NCBI RefSeq assembly: GCF_028609885.1
Contig: NZ_CP063195.1
Span: 2,232,001-2,296,000 of the forward strand
DNA from: Corynebacterium jeikeium
GTDB taxonomy: Bacteria; Actinomycetota; Actinomycetes; Mycobacteriales; Mycobacteriaceae
Length of the DNA: 64,000 nt
Direction: 5' to 3'
A program made the position numbers and the translations under genes. The notes beneath the pieces are model-generated. The model saw nothing but the letters and a program-made list of their open reading frames with translations. It did no database searches and was not told the DNA's origin. This document shows positions 35,383-44,806 of this stretch, in pieces; position 1 is the first letter of the stretch; the number at the start of each line of letters is the position of its first letter.

Positions 35383-36437
35383 AGTCGACCCTTTCTAAGA
35401 ATGACGTAGAGGAACACCGTACCGCCGACCAGCTCAATGATGATCGAGACCACGCCTTGCGCGTAGAAGATGTGATTCATCACGAAGTACGCGCCCGCCA
35501 GCACGCAGAAGGCCGTGGCAATGGCCATCGGGAAGACGTAGCGGTGGTCGGAGGTGCCCGCGAACTGGTAGGCCAGCGTGGCCACCAAGAATCCCAGGAA
35601 GGCCATCGGGCCAACCAGCGCGGTAGAAACAGCCATCAGGACTGCGACCAGGATGAGCACCATGATCGACTTGCCCCGGTGGTTAATACCCAGGTTCGTT
35701 GTCGCATCCGGCCCCAAGGCCAGCACGTTGAGAGTGCGGGACATCAACAGCAGCGCGCCCGCGGCCACGGCAACCAGCACGATAGAAATCGGAAAGTACT
35801 CCGGCTCCGCGTTATTCACCGACCCGAACAGGCGGGCGGTCAGCAGGTCGAAATCGCTGGGCGTCAATAGGCGCTGCATGAAGGTAGACACCGACCCCAA
35901 ACCTGCCCCGATAACAATGCCGACCAGCAACATCGCGTGCATGTTCGCGTTCTTGCCGGTGAGCAGCCAGGAATACAGCAGCAGCGCGAAGCCGACCATG
36001 AGCACCAGCTGGATGATGTAGGTGGTCATGGTGCGGGCCTCCACCAGACCGCTGCCGCCCAGGAAGAACACGGTGGAGGTGTGGATGGCCACGTACAGCG
36101 ACTCGAACCCCATGATTGACGGGGTGATGATGCGGTTATTCGTCACCGTCTGGAACGCCACCGTGGCCACGGCCTGGGCAACCGCGACGATGGCGATGGC
36201 GATTACCGCGTTCATGCGGCGCTCCGCCAGCAGCCAGAAGCCGCGGGTGCCGAAAGGCATCGGGTTGCCATAGGCCAGCAGCCCCACCGCGGAAGCCACG
36301 CCCAGGACAACGATGATGCCGAGGGCTAGCCAGTACTTCGCCGCCATCGACTGCGTGGGGAACGCGCCTGAGGAGCGGCCGGGCGTGCTCGAGAGCAAAC
36401 GCTGTGGGACCAGCCGCTCGAGGGTTTGGTTCGTCAT
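35379..36437 (-). CDS. Iron-siderophore ABC transporter permease (YclO-like)
   Basis: A 352-residue FecCD-family permease with about nine helices, starting with a soluble N-terminal 35 residues. Family features include FWLLAERRMNAVIAIAIVAV, GFESLYVAIH and the cytoplasmic loop ALGPDATTNLGINHRGKSIM, which contacts the ATPase, and MAFLGFLVATLAYQFAGTSD. It starts at the stop of the upstream permease, so the two are translationally coupled. Confidence 0.9.
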   Translation of the reverse strand: MTNQTLERLVPQRLLSSTPGRSSGAFPTQSMAAKYWLALGIIVVLGVASAVGLLAYGNPMPFGTRGFWLLAERRMNAVIAIAIVAVAQAVATVAFQTVTNNRIITPSIMGFESLYVAIHTSTVFFLGGSGLVEARTMTTYIIQLVLMVGFALLLYSWLLTGKNANMHAMLLVGIVIGAGLGSVSTFMQRLLTPSDFDLLTARLFGSVNNAEPEYFPISIVLVAVAAGALLLMSRTLNVLALGPDATTNLGINHRGKSIMVLILVAVLMAVSTALVGPMAFLGFLVATLAYQFAGTSDHRYVFPMAIATAFCVLAGAYFVMNHIFYAQGVVSIIIELVGGTVFLYVILRKGRL

Positions 36438-37438
36438 TAGCGGTTCCTCACAATCAGCACGACAAAGACCACAGCGCCGACGATGCCCAGCACCACGGAA
36501 ACGGGGATCTCGAAAGGCGAGATCAGTGTGCGGGCCAGTAGGTCACAGGCGGCGACGGTAGCGATGCCCACCAGGCACACCCACGGCAGGTTACTGCGCA
36601 GGTCGTCGCCGCGGATCATCGAGACGATGTTCGGCACGATCAGCCCCAGGAAAGGCAGGTTGCCGACCACGACGGTCACCACGCCCACGGCGATGGCGAC
36701 CATGATGGTGCCGACCAGCACGATCCGTCGGTAGTTCATGCCCACGCTGGTGGCGAAGTCCTCGCCTAGACCAGCCAGGGTCAGACGGTCGGCCAGCAGG
36801 AACACGCCCACCACGACCAACAGCACTACCCACAGCACCTCGTACTGGCCCTTGTAGACCGAGGTGAAGCTACCAGCGAACCACACGCCCAGCTGCTGCA
36901 GCATGTCGGTCTGCAGGGCGACGAAGGTGGAGACTGCAGAGACGACCGCGCCCAGCATGATTCCCACGATCGGCACGATCAGCGAGGAGCGCAGCGATAC
37001 GCGCTGCAGGAAGAAGAAGAACACCATCGCGCCGACAAAGGAGAACACGACGGCGCCGACCATCCGCCCCATCACAGTCGCACCGGGGAAGACGACCATC
37101 ACGAACAGCAGGCCCAAACCCGCCCATTCGGTGGTGCCGGTGGTGGTCGGTGAGACGAAGCGATTCTGCGTGAGCATCTGCATCACCAGCCCGCACATCG
37201 CCATCGCCGCGCCCGCCAACACCAATGCGATGGTGCGCGGGACGCGGGTGATGGAGAACATGTCGATGCCATCTTGCGCGTTGAAAACGTCGTATTCGCC
37301 GATCAACAGGCTGGCGACGAGAAGCGCCCCCACGACCGTTGCGGCGACGAGGAACTTCCAGTCGACGAGCTTTCCCCGGGTACGCGCAACCCGAGGTTCG
37401 TTGTGAACCTCGGGTGATGTAGTGCTCTGAGCAGTCAT
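36437..37438 (-). CDS. Iron-siderophore ABC transporter permease (YclN-like)
   Basis: A 333-residue FecCD-family permease. The typical segments are ITRVPRTIALVLAGAAMAMC, GLVMQMLTQNRFVSPTTTGT, the ATPase-contact loop LAGLGEDFATSVGMNYRRIV and GNLPFLGLIVPNIVSMIRGD. It follows the substrate-binding lipoprotein by 89 bases and overlaps the next permease by one base. Confidence 0.92.
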   Translation of the reverse strand: MTAQSTTSPEVHNEPRVARTRGKLVDWKFLVAATVVGALLVASLLIGEYDVFNAQDGIDMFSITRVPRTIALVLAGAAMAMCGLVMQMLTQNRFVSPTTTGTTEWAGLGLLFVMVVFPGATVMGRMVGAVVFSFVGAMVFFFFLQRVSLRSSLIVPIVGIMLGAVVSAVSTFVALQTDMLQQLGVWFAGSFTSVYKGQYEVLWVVLLVVVGVFLLADRLTLAGLGEDFATSVGMNYRRIVLVGTIMVAIAVGVVTVVVGNLPFLGLIVPNIVSMIRGDDLRSNLPWVCLVGIATVAACDLLARTLISPFEIPVSVVLGIVGAVVFVVLIVRNR

Positions 37439-37527
37439 TCCAGCTGGTCAATTCACTTTCTATAGTGTGCGCGCTGCCGCACGGCGGCAATGCGCGGTAC
37501 TGCACGGAGGTGTGCAGCGTTAGCGCT

Positions 37528-38520
37528 TTACTTCCCTTCGAAGGCGTCTGCCAGGGAGTTCAGGATCTCGGTGTAGGTCGTGATCGACTCGTTGATGTAC
37601 GTATCCTGCGGTGCCACGATCACGTGATCCTCCTTCAGCGCCGGCACGCCCTTCAGAGCATCGGAGCGCTTGATCACGTCTGCTGCCGGGGAGTAATCCG
37701 GCTTGTCCGCGTTGATGGCACCGTCGCGGTCCATCACCAGCATCCAGTCCGGCTTCGCATCTGCGATGGCCTCGACGGAGATGTCATCGCCCTCGTGGTT
37801 GCTAGAGGCGTTGTCGACCTCCAGTGCCGGGTCCATGCCCAGCCAGTCGAACACAGGACCCCATACGCGGCCGATGTGCGGCGCAACGTAACCGATTTCG
37901 CCGCCGGAGACATTGACGGCCATGACCTTCTTGTCGCCATCCAGCTTGTCGTAGGCCTTCTTCGCGCGATCCTTCGCATCGTTGAAGTCCTGCACCATCT
38001 TGTCGGCTTCGTCCTTCTTATCGAAGATTTCACCCAGGGTGGTGATCTGGCGGATCAGCTCCTCGTCCATCGGCTTATCCTCGCGGGGCTCCAGCTCCAC
38101 GACGGCCGCATCCGGGACCAGTTCCTTGATCTCCTCGTCGCGGTCCTTGAAGCGCTGGCCGCTGATCACCAGGTCCGGCTGGGCTGCCACCAGAGCCTCG
38201 AAGTCGGGCTCCTTGTGGTTGCCGAGATCCTTGATCTCCTCGTTGTCCTTGTAGTCGGTGACGGTCGCCGGAACCAGCTTCTTCGGAGCAGCGGAAAGCT
38301 CCACTCCCCACTCGTTGAGAATCTCGAAGCTGCGGTTATCCAGTGCAACCACGGACTTCGGGTTCTTCGGAACCTGCAGTTCGCCGTTGTTGTCCTCGAT
38401 GGAGATCGAATCTCCGCTGGATTGGTTGGTCGAGGTGCTCTCATCGGCGGAGCCGCAAGCAGCCAGGGACATACCTGCTGCCACGAGTGCGGCCAGCAGC
38501 TTGATGCGATTCTTTGCCAT
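37528..38520 (-). CDS. Iron-siderophore substrate-binding lipoprotein
   Basis: A 330-residue lipoprotein with signal AKNRIKLLAALVAAGMS and lipobox SLAACG. The class III binding-protein fold is indicated by VVALDNRSFEILNEWGVE, EALVAAQPDLVISGQRF and the long central helix region. The YclQ/CeuE-like features (DNRSFEILNEWG and DALKGVPALKEDHVIV) suggest a catecholate-type siderophore. AAGGGA precedes the ATG. It is the first gene of the operon, downstream of two DtxR-like boxes. Confidence 0.92.
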   Translation of the reverse strand: MAKNRIKLLAALVAAGMSLAACGSADESTSTNQSSGDSISIEDNNGELQVPKNPKSVVALDNRSFEILNEWGVELSAAPKKLVPATVTDYKDNEEIKDLGNHKEPDFEALVAAQPDLVISGQRFKDRDEEIKELVPDAAVVELEPREDKPMDEELIRQITTLGEIFDKKDEADKMVQDFNDAKDRAKKAYDKLDGDKKVMAVNVSGGEIGYVAPHIGRVWGPVFDWLGMDPALEVDNASSNHEGDDISVEAIADAKPDWMLVMDRDGAINADKPDYSPAADVIKRSDALKGVPALKEDHVIVAPQDTYINESITTYTEILNSLADAFEGK

Positions 38521-38552
38521 TTTTCCCTTACAAGATTCAAACTAACTTAATG

Positions 38553-38571
38553 TACAGTTAGCCGAACCTTA
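38553..38571 (-). promoter_or_regulatory. DtxR-like operator overlapping the -10
   Basis: The minus strand reads TAAGGTTCGGCTAACTGTA. It matches 13 of 19 positions of the DtxR consensus and covers the -10 of the siderophore operon promoter. Confidence 0.65.
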
Positions 38572-38595
38572 TATAGGCTCCACTAAGTTAGTCAA
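38568..38595 (-). promoter_or_regulatory. Promoter of the siderophore transporter operon
   Basis: On the minus strand TTGACT (38590-38595) and TATAAG (38568-38573) are 16 bases apart, about 50 bases upstream of the lipoprotein ATG. Confidence 0.7.
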
Positions 38596-38601
38596 GCCTT
38601 G
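38583..38601. promoter_or_regulatory. Second DtxR-like operator overlapping the -35
   Basis: CTAAGTTAGTCAAGCCTTG matches about 12 of 19 consensus positions and covers the -35. Together with the first box it implies repression by iron-loaded DtxR. Confidence 0.5.
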
Positions 38602-38634
38602 CTTAAAAGGGCGGTCACCCCCGCGCGGGTGACG

Positions 38635-39735
38635 CTACGAGGGATCGATCTCTTCTGCGGTTATTTCTTGTTCGGTGGCGCTGTATTTCTTTTCGGACGC
38701 CGCCCTGGACTCAACCCACCACTTCTCATTCCGGCGGTACCATTCCACTGTCTCGGCAAGCCCGGAGGCGAAGTCCGTGAAGCGCGGCTGCCACCCCAGC
38801 TCGGCAATGCTGCTGGGGTCGATCGCATAGCGGCGGTCGTGGCCCGGACGGTCGGTGACGTGCACAAAGTCATCCGCCGGGCGGCCGAACAGCTCCAGCA
38901 GGTCGCGCACGACCTGCAGGTTGGAGCGCTCCCCCTCTGCGCCAATGAGGTAGGTCTCCCCCAGTTTTCCGGAATCCAGGATCGCCCAGACAGCGTCATT
39001 GTGGTCATCCACGTGAATCCAGTCGCGGACGTTCTCACCCGAGCCGTATAAGCGGGGACGATGCCCCTCGATTAAGCCGGTGATCTGCCGCGGGATGAAC
39101 TTCTCCGGGTGCTGGCGCGGGCCGTAGTTGTTCGAGCAGTTGGAGATAGTGGCCTTCAACCCCCGCGAACGCACGAAGGCGCGGACAAAGTGATCCGCCG
39201 CCGCCTTAGATGCAGAGTAGGGCGAGGAGGGGTTGTACGGGGTATCTACCGTGAAGCGATTCGGATCGTCCAGGGCGAGGTCGCCGAAGACCTCGTCGGT
39301 GGAAATGTGGTGCAGCCGCACCCCGAGGTCCGCGGCCGCCTGGGCGACATTCAGGGTGCCCTCCACGTTGCTGCGGGCGAAGATCGCGGGGGTAGCCAGG
39401 GAGTTATCGTTGTGGCTCTCGGCCGCGAAATGCACGATCGCCACTCGGTCAGCAGCGGACTGCTCGGTCACCGCTATAGCTCGCTCGAGAGCCTCCCGGA
39501 ACGCCGAGGCATCCGCCACGTCGCCTTCGATGAACTCCATCCGCCCCGGATAAGCTTCCTCCAGCGGGGTGCCGTCGTCGGTGCGCAGATTCAGTGGGTT
39601 CGCGGCATACGTGAGGGCGTCATAAATAAGAACCTTGACGTCCGGCCTGGTCTCCAGCGTGCGATGAACGAAGTTCGCGCCGATAAAGCCGGCTCCGCCG
39701 GTGACTAGGACGGTGGAGAAGTTCGCCTCGGGCAT
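38635..39735 (-). CDS. rmlB: dTDP-glucose 4,6-dehydratase
   Basis: A 366-residue short-chain dehydrogenase-fold enzyme making dTDP-4-keto-6-deoxyglucose. It has the NAD motif VLVTGGAGFIGANFVHRTL, the HFAAESHNDNS loop and catalytic ISTDEVFGDL. The YSASKAAADHFVRAF segment holds the Tyr-Lys pair, followed by SNCSNNYGPRQHPEKFIPR. GGAG lies six bases before the ATG. It is downstream of ccsB on the same strand and is separated from rmlC and rmlA by the siderophore operon. Confidence 0.95.
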   Translation of the reverse strand: MPEANFSTVLVTGGAGFIGANFVHRTLETRPDVKVLIYDALTYAANPLNLRTDDGTPLEEAYPGRMEFIEGDVADASAFREALERAIAVTEQSAADRVAIVHFAAESHNDNSLATPAIFARSNVEGTLNVAQAAADLGVRLHHISTDEVFGDLALDDPNRFTVDTPYNPSSPYSASKAAADHFVRAFVRSRGLKATISNCSNNYGPRQHPEKFIPRQITGLIEGHRPRLYGSGENVRDWIHVDDHNDAVWAILDSGKLGETYLIGAEGERSNLQVVRDLLELFGRPADDFVHVTDRPGHDRRYAIDPSSIAELGWQPRFTDFASGLAETVEWYRRNEKWWVESRAASEKKYSATEQEITAEEIDPS

Positions 39736-39801
39736 ATTTCACTCCAGACATAGATAACTCCTTCGCAGACACAGCCTGGAAGGAGTGGGGAGACAGGTGA
39801 T

Positions 39802-40914
39802 CTAGTTCAGGCCGGCATAAGAGTGCAGGCCGGAGACCACCATGTTGATGAAGAAGAGGTTGAAGACCATCGTGGCGAAGGCGAAGACGTTGATCCACGC
39901 GGACTTCGGGCCACGCCAGCCCGGGGTGGCGCGGGCGTGCAGGTAGGCGGCGTAGAGGATCCAGGTGATGAAGGAAACGGTCTCCTTCGGATCCCAGCCC
40001 CAGAAGCGGCCCCATGCGGCATCCGCCCAGATGGCGCCGAAGATGATACCCAAACCGAAGATCGGCAGTGCCCACACGGCGGTGCGGTAGGCCAGTGCAT
40101 CCAGCTTGGTGACATCCGGCAGCGGGGCGGCTACAGTGCCCAACCAGCCCTTTTCCTCACCCTTCGGGTACTTACGGCGCAGCAGGTACATCAGGGAAGC
40201 CATGCCGGAGATCAAGCCGATGCCGGCGCCAATAGACACCACGGATACGTGGATGACGAACCAGTAAGACTGCAGCGCCGGCACAACCGGGGCGGTCTCC
40301 GCGTACAGCTTGGTGCCAGCGTAAAACAGCAGGCCGGCGACCGGGGTCAGGATCCAGGGCCACATCACACGCATTGCCTTGCGGCGGATCATGAGCGCGG
40401 CAACGATCATGGCGAACAAGGTGACCACGCCGACGTACTCGAACAGGTTGCCCCACGGGAAGCGGTTGGCAGCCAGGCCACGCAGGATCACGAACACCGC
40501 GTGGATTGCGATGGCCAGCCAGACCAGGGACTGGGTGATACCACCGAGCTTATTGGAGCGGTCCAGGGTCTTGGAGATACTCTCGGAGCGCAGGCGCTCC
40601 GGCAGCTGTGCCTCGAAGGAGGCGAAGTCGGGCTCGATGTCGTCGCCCGTAATCTCACCGGCATCGGCAACATCCGAGTCGGTCGCGTCGCCCGTAGCAC
40701 CTGCGCCTACGGTCACCTTGGTGGTGGAGGCAGCGCGCGCGGAGTGCTCCGCCTGCAGCTTCTCCAGCTCCTCGGCGCGCTGGCGGCGGCGATCCGCACT
40801 CATGCGAACCATGCCGTAGTACACCAGGGATACGGCGAGCGCCAGCAGGTACAGCGCCTCCGCGGAGCGGAAAGCCAAGTCGGAGAATTCGGATAGCTGC
40901 GGATCGATCTGCAT
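39802..40914 (-). CDS. ccsB: Cytochrome c biogenesis protein CcsB (ResC/CcsA type)
   Basis: A heme-handling membrane protein that works with ResB to attach heme to apocytochrome c outside the membrane. The 370-residue protein has about eight helices and the tryptophan-rich heme motif WGRFWGWDPKETVSFITW, plus conserved His-bearing segments (YAAYLHARATPGW and SYWFVIHVSVVSIG). About 90 polar residues lie between the first and second helices. It is last in the mutase-resA-ccdA-resB-ccsB unit, 92 bases after resB. Confidence 0.93.
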   Translation of the reverse strand: MQIDPQLSEFSDLAFRSAEALYLLALAVSLVYYGMVRMSADRRRQRAEELEKLQAEHSARAASTTKVTVGAGATGDATDSDVADAGEITGDDIEPDFASFEAQLPERLRSESISKTLDRSNKLGGITQSLVWLAIAIHAVFVILRGLAANRFPWGNLFEYVGVVTLFAMIVAALMIRRKAMRVMWPWILTPVAGLLFYAGTKLYAETAPVVPALQSYWFVIHVSVVSIGAGIGLISGMASLMYLLRRKYPKGEEKGWLGTVAAPLPDVTKLDALAYRTAVWALPIFGLGIIFGAIWADAAWGRFWGWDPKETVSFITWILYAAYLHARATPGWRGPKSAWINVFAFATMVFNLFFINMVVSGLHSYAGLN

Positions 40915-41006
40915 CGAAAATCCTTCTAAAGAAAAGTCTTAAATCGCTACAAAATATCAGCTTAGCGCCTGTTCACGCGCTTCCACAATCACCCGTTCGG
41001 GGTATT

Positions 41007-42665
41007 TCAGCCCCGTGGCTCCAGGTGATCGTCGACGTGGTCCTCCCAGTCGGCGGAATCCACGTCGTACTCCTCGTCCAGGGCCTCTTCCTCCAGCCCC
41101 AGCACGCGCTCGGCGCGGCGGTTGAACTCGCGACCCCAGCCGGCGGAGTCCGTGCGGGAAAGGCCGGCGATCTGGATGCGGGTGCCCTCGCCTTCCGGGG
41201 TGATGCGCACCCAGAAGCGGCGACGTTTCACGGCCAGGGAGGCGACCAGCGAGGCCAGCATCAGCACAGCAAATACCAGCACCCAGGTGGTCGTCGGGTC
41301 CTTGGAGATCTGCAGGTTCACGAATTCCTTGGCTCCGTCGAAGGTGATTTCCGTGCCATCGTCCAGGGTGACGGATTCGCCCTTCTCCAGGTTCACGCGA
41401 TCCAGCATCTGCATCTGGCCGGAATGCAGGGCCTCCGAATCCAACGCGAAGATGTTTTGGCTGCGGCCACCATCCAGGCCAGTATCACCACGGTAAATGT
41501 CGATCGCCACCGCGGGATCGCGCATTGCCGGGAAGTTGGAGGAAAGGATCTTGCCATTCGGCCCGGTCCACTCCGCCGACGGCGCGAACAGCCCCTGTAG
41601 GGAGATCTGGTTCTTGCGACGCTCCTGCAGGTCGGGGTACATGCCCGCGGGCGGGTCCCAGCGCACCGCGCCGGAGGACAGGAAGTACGTCATATCGTCC
41701 GGGCGGAACTGCACGGTCTCGGTGCGCTTCTCCCCGTTCGGCCACTTAATCGTGAACGTCGGAGCATAGCCGTGGCCCTGCAGGTACACACGGTTTCCCT
41801 CGATGCGCAGCGGGTGATTCACCTTCAGCGTCTCGTGCTCCCACTGATCCGTCGACTTGAAGGCATCCTCCTTGCCTGCATAGTCGATGTTGGACTCAAA
41901 ACCCACCGCCTGGCCATTCTGCAGGTAGTCGGCCTTGAAGTCCTTGACGTTCACGCAGAAGGGAGTCAGCCCCGTGCCGTCGAACACCGGGCCGTTGCGG
42001 AAGGAATCGAAGTTGGAAACTGCGGAGTTGCAGAACTGCGACTGCTCAGTATCCGTCCCGGCCACCACGATGACCTGCCCTTCGTAGTACACCATTTTGC
42101 CCATCGCCACCGCGATGAGAATGCCCACCAGAGACAGGTGGAAGATCAGGTTCGCAGCCTCGCGCAGGTAGCCCTTCTCCGCGGACATGGACCATGCCCC
42201 GGCGCGGTCGTTTTCCTTGTCGACCTCGTTGACGTTCCAGCCCTTAAACTCCTCGCGCAGGGATTTCTGCACGTCCTCCACCGATTCATCGACGGTGCCA
42301 GAGTAGTGATAGGGCATGCGGTCCAGGCGCTTCGGCGCCGGCGGCGGGGAGGAACGCAGGGCTTTGTAGTGGTCGATACTGCGCGGCAGGATGCAGCCGA
42401 CCAGGGAGATAAACAGCAGTACGTAGATCGCCACAAACCAGGTGGACCCAAAGACGTCGAAAAGCTGTAGCTTGTCGAAGACCTCGGCGGTCTTGCCGTT
42501 GGCGTCAATATACTCGGCAACCTTGCCCTCATTGAGCGACCGTTGTGGCAGCAGCGCACCTGGGATCGCAGCCAGCGCCAGCAGGAAAAGCAGCACCAGG
42601 GCGGTCTTCATCTTCGTGAGCCACTGCCAGCCCTTCTTCGGCAAGCTCAGGATCTTCTTCAGCAT
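41007..42665 (-). CDS. resB: Cytochrome c biogenesis protein ResB
   Basis: A 552-residue partner of CcsB in the system II cytochrome c synthetase. Three helices occur in the first 200 residues (ALVLLFLLALAAIPGALLPQ, FVAIYVLLFISLVGCILPRS and LIFHLSLVGILIAVAMGKMV). A large extracytoplasmic domain follows, then a last helix (VLVFAVLMLASLVASLAVKR) and an acidic C-terminal tail. Its position between ccdA and ccsB is the standard one. Confidence 0.93.
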   Translation of the reverse strand: MLKKILSLPKKGWQWLTKMKTALVLLFLLALAAIPGALLPQRSLNEGKVAEYIDANGKTAEVFDKLQLFDVFGSTWFVAIYVLLFISLVGCILPRSIDHYKALRSSPPPAPKRLDRMPYHYSGTVDESVEDVQKSLREEFKGWNVNEVDKENDRAGAWSMSAEKGYLREAANLIFHLSLVGILIAVAMGKMVYYEGQVIVVAGTDTEQSQFCNSAVSNFDSFRNGPVFDGTGLTPFCVNVKDFKADYLQNGQAVGFESNIDYAGKEDAFKSTDQWEHETLKVNHPLRIEGNRVYLQGHGYAPTFTIKWPNGEKRTETVQFRPDDMTYFLSSGAVRWDPPAGMYPDLQERRKNQISLQGLFAPSAEWTGPNGKILSSNFPAMRDPAVAIDIYRGDTGLDGGRSQNIFALDSEALHSGQMQMLDRVNLEKGESVTLDDGTEITFDGAKEFVNLQISKDPTTTWVLVFAVLMLASLVASLAVKRRRFWVRITPEGEGTRIQIAGLSRTDSAGWGREFNRRAERVLGLEEEALDEEYDVDSADWEDHVDDHLEPRG

Positions 42666-42757
42666 GGTTGCTCTTTCGTACTTTCGCTCTCTCGTTATTA
42701 TTGACGCCCACTTCTCGGCCGCGACCTTTTCCCTTAAGCCAACGGCAGCGGATCGGC

Positions 42758-43555
42758 TTAGATCGGCAGGGTCTTATCCGAGATGAATACCTCCCGGATA
42801 TAGTCCACGAACGTCGCCCACTGGCCGGTGACCAGCAGCAAGCCGACAATGATCAGCAGCGCGCCGCCGATCATCTGGATGGTGCGGGAGTGCTTGCGCA
42901 GCCAACCGATACCCGTCAGCGCCTTCGAGGACCCCAGCGCCACGACAATGAATGGTAGCCCGAGGCCCAGACAATAGGCGACGATCAAGATCACACCGCG
43001 GGCGGCGGTCATCCCCTGGGTGCCGGCGGATACCGAAATGATGGAGGCCAGTGTGGGGCCCAGGCAGGGTGTCCAGCCCAGGGCGAACACTCCGCCCAGC
43101 AGCGGTGCCCCGGCGATGGTGGTCCAGCGCTTTGGGCTGAGGCGCGTGTCGCGCTGCAGAGGGGAAATGAAGCCCATGAACACCACGCCCATGGCTATGG
43201 TGACCACGCCACCGATGCGCATCAGCAGGTCCTGGTTCAGCCTCAGCGCGCTGATCACCCCGAAGACCGTGACCGTAGCCAGCACGAACACCACGGTAAA
43301 GCCCAGCACGAACAGTAACGCTGCGGTGGCCACCCGGCCACGCTTGGCCTTGACTACCGCGCCTTGTTCCGTGAACTCGGTCTCCGCACCCACTACTCCG
43401 GCGAGGTAGGAAATATACCCCGGTACCAGCGGAATCACGCACGGGGAGGCGAAGGAAACCAGGCCCGCGGCGGCAGATACCAGCAACGCAAGCAGTAGCG
43501 GACCGGCTGCGGCCGTATCCGCGAAAGTCTCTCCGATGGACTCCGCGAGGATCAT
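42758..43555 (-). CDS. ccdA: Thiol-disulfide transporter CcdA
   Basis: A 265-residue membrane protein that carries electrons from cytoplasmic thioredoxin to extracytoplasmic thioredoxin-like proteins. It has six helices with the two redox cysteines in SFASPCVIPLVPGY and ALGWTPCLGPTLASI. The ATG immediately adjoins the resA stop, so the two are coupled. It reduces ResA, which keeps apocytochrome c thiols free for heme attachment. Confidence 0.94.
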   Translation of the reverse strand: MILAESIGETFADTAAAGPLLLALLVSAAAGLVSFASPCVIPLVPGYISYLAGVVGAETEFTEQGAVVKAKRGRVATAALLFVLGFTVVFVLATVTVFGVISALRLNQDLLMRIGGVVTIAMGVVFMGFISPLQRDTRLSPKRWTTIAGAPLLGGVFALGWTPCLGPTLASIISVSAGTQGMTAARGVILIVAYCLGLGLPFIVVALGSSKALTGIGWLRKHSRTIQMIGGALLIIVGLLLVTGQWATFVDYIREVFISDKTLPI

Positions 43556-44164
43556 TTACGCTTCCTCGTCCAACAGCGGCTCGACCTGCTCCCACAGCTC
43601 CTTGTCGGTGATTTCCTTCAAGAAGATGTGAGCCGGGCGGTGCTGCTTATCCAACACGATGGTGGTGGGAATCACGGAGGCCGGCACGCCGCCAAGCGCC
43701 AGGGCGGTCTTAAACGGTGGGTCGTAGATCGACGGGTAGGTGATCCCGTTGTCCTTCACAAAATCCTGCGGTTTTTCCTTGACGTTGTCGCGCACGTTGA
43801 TGCCAAGGACGGTGCCGCCACCGTGTTTTTCCAGTTTCTCCTGGACACGCTGCAGATCGTCGGATTCGCTTCGGCACGGCCCACACCACTGGCCCCAGGC
43901 GTTCAGCACTACGACCTGCCCCTCGAAGTCCGAAAGGTTGATGTCATCGCCGCCGTCCAGGTTGGTGCCGGTGAAGTCGGCGACTTCCTTGCGCTCTTCT
44001 GGCTTGTAGTGGATGCTGGTCTGTCCGCCGGGGGCGACGAACTCGAACGTTCCACCACTGGCCACTGCGTCCTTGCCCGCGGTGTTGCCCTCTCCGCAGG
44101 CGGTGAGCACCGCACCGCTAGCAAGCAGAGTTGCCGCAAGCACTGCCGTTAGCTTTTTACGCAC
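43556..44164 (-). CDS. resA: Thioredoxin-like lipoprotein of cytochrome c maturation (ResA/TlpA type)
   Basis: A 202-residue lipoprotein with signal KKLTAVLAATLLASG, lipobox VLTACG and a thioredoxin fold. The active site is NAWGQWCGPCRSESDDLQ. The fold's cis-Pro region is GGVPASVIPTTIVLD. It lies one base after the phosphatase-like gene and directly before ccdA. It probably reduces the CxxCH cysteines of apocytochrome c. Confidence 0.92.
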   Translation of the reverse strand: MRKKLTAVLAATLLASGAVLTACGEGNTAGKDAVASGGTFEFVAPGGQTSIHYKPEERKEVADFTGTNLDGGDDINLSDFEGQVVVLNAWGQWCGPCRSESDDLQRVQEKLEKHGGGTVLGINVRDNVKEKPQDFVKDNGITYPSIYDPPFKTALALGGVPASVIPTTIVLDKQHRPAHIFLKEITDKELWEQVEPLLDEEA

Positions 44165-44165
44165 C

Positions 44166-44771
44166 TTAAATCTCCTGCGCCGGCTCGGAATAGTAGATGT
44201 CCGTCAGCTGTCCGCCGTCGAAGACGAGCGAAGTCACGGAGGCCAAATCACACTGGCGGTCGGCCGGATTGTGAGCCAGGGGCAGGCCCTGCACGTCCCG
44301 CTGGATCATCACGATCGGTAGCTGGTGGCTAACCAGCACGGCCTCGTGCCCGCGGGCCTTCTCACGCGCCGCGTCGACGGCCTCCCACATTCGGTCGGCG
44401 ATCTCCTGGTAGGGCTCACCCCAACTAGGAATGGTGGGGTTCTTCAGCATGGGCCAGCGCTTCGGGTTCCACAGCGCGCTGCGCACACCCTTAATGTGCA
44501 GACCCTGCAGATCGTTACCCGCCTCGATGATGCGCTCGTCCGTGTGGACCTCCAGCCCCAGCTTCTCGGAGAAAGGACGGGCGGTTTCCTGTGCCCGCTG
44601 CAGCGGGGAGGCCGCCAAGTACACCACGTCGTGGTCAGCAAGGTCGGCTGCGGTGGCATGGGCCATGTTTCGCCCCCGCTCAGAGAGGTGATAACCGGGC
44701 AAACGGCCATAGAGAATGCGGTCCGGGTTGTGCACTTCTCCGTGCCGTACTAGGTGAACGATCGTTGCCAT
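44166..44771 (-). CDS. Histidine phosphatase (phosphoglycerate mutase) family protein
   Basis: A 201-residue enzyme of the branch-1 histidine phosphatase fold. The phospho-acceptor His is in VHLVRHGEVHNPDRILYGRL, with the second His in AVLVSHQLPIVM. The substrate is unknown; the equivalent gene in mycobacteria is also just upstream of resA. ATG 44771 is chosen; a GTG at 44777 is also possible. It sits 35 bases after hemL. Confidence 0.88.
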   Translation of the reverse strand: MATIVHLVRHGEVHNPDRILYGRLPGYHLSERGRNMAHATAADLADHDVVYLAASPLQRAQETARPFSEKLGLEVHTDERIIEAGNDLQGLHIKGVRSALWNPKRWPMLKNPTIPSWGEPYQEIADRMWEAVDAAREKARGHEAVLVSHQLPIVMIQRDVQGLPLAHNPADRQCDLASVTSLVFDGGQLTDIYYSEPAQEI

Positions 44772-44806
44772 GGTCACCTAGCTTAGCGCGGACCCCAGCA
44801 TGAGAC

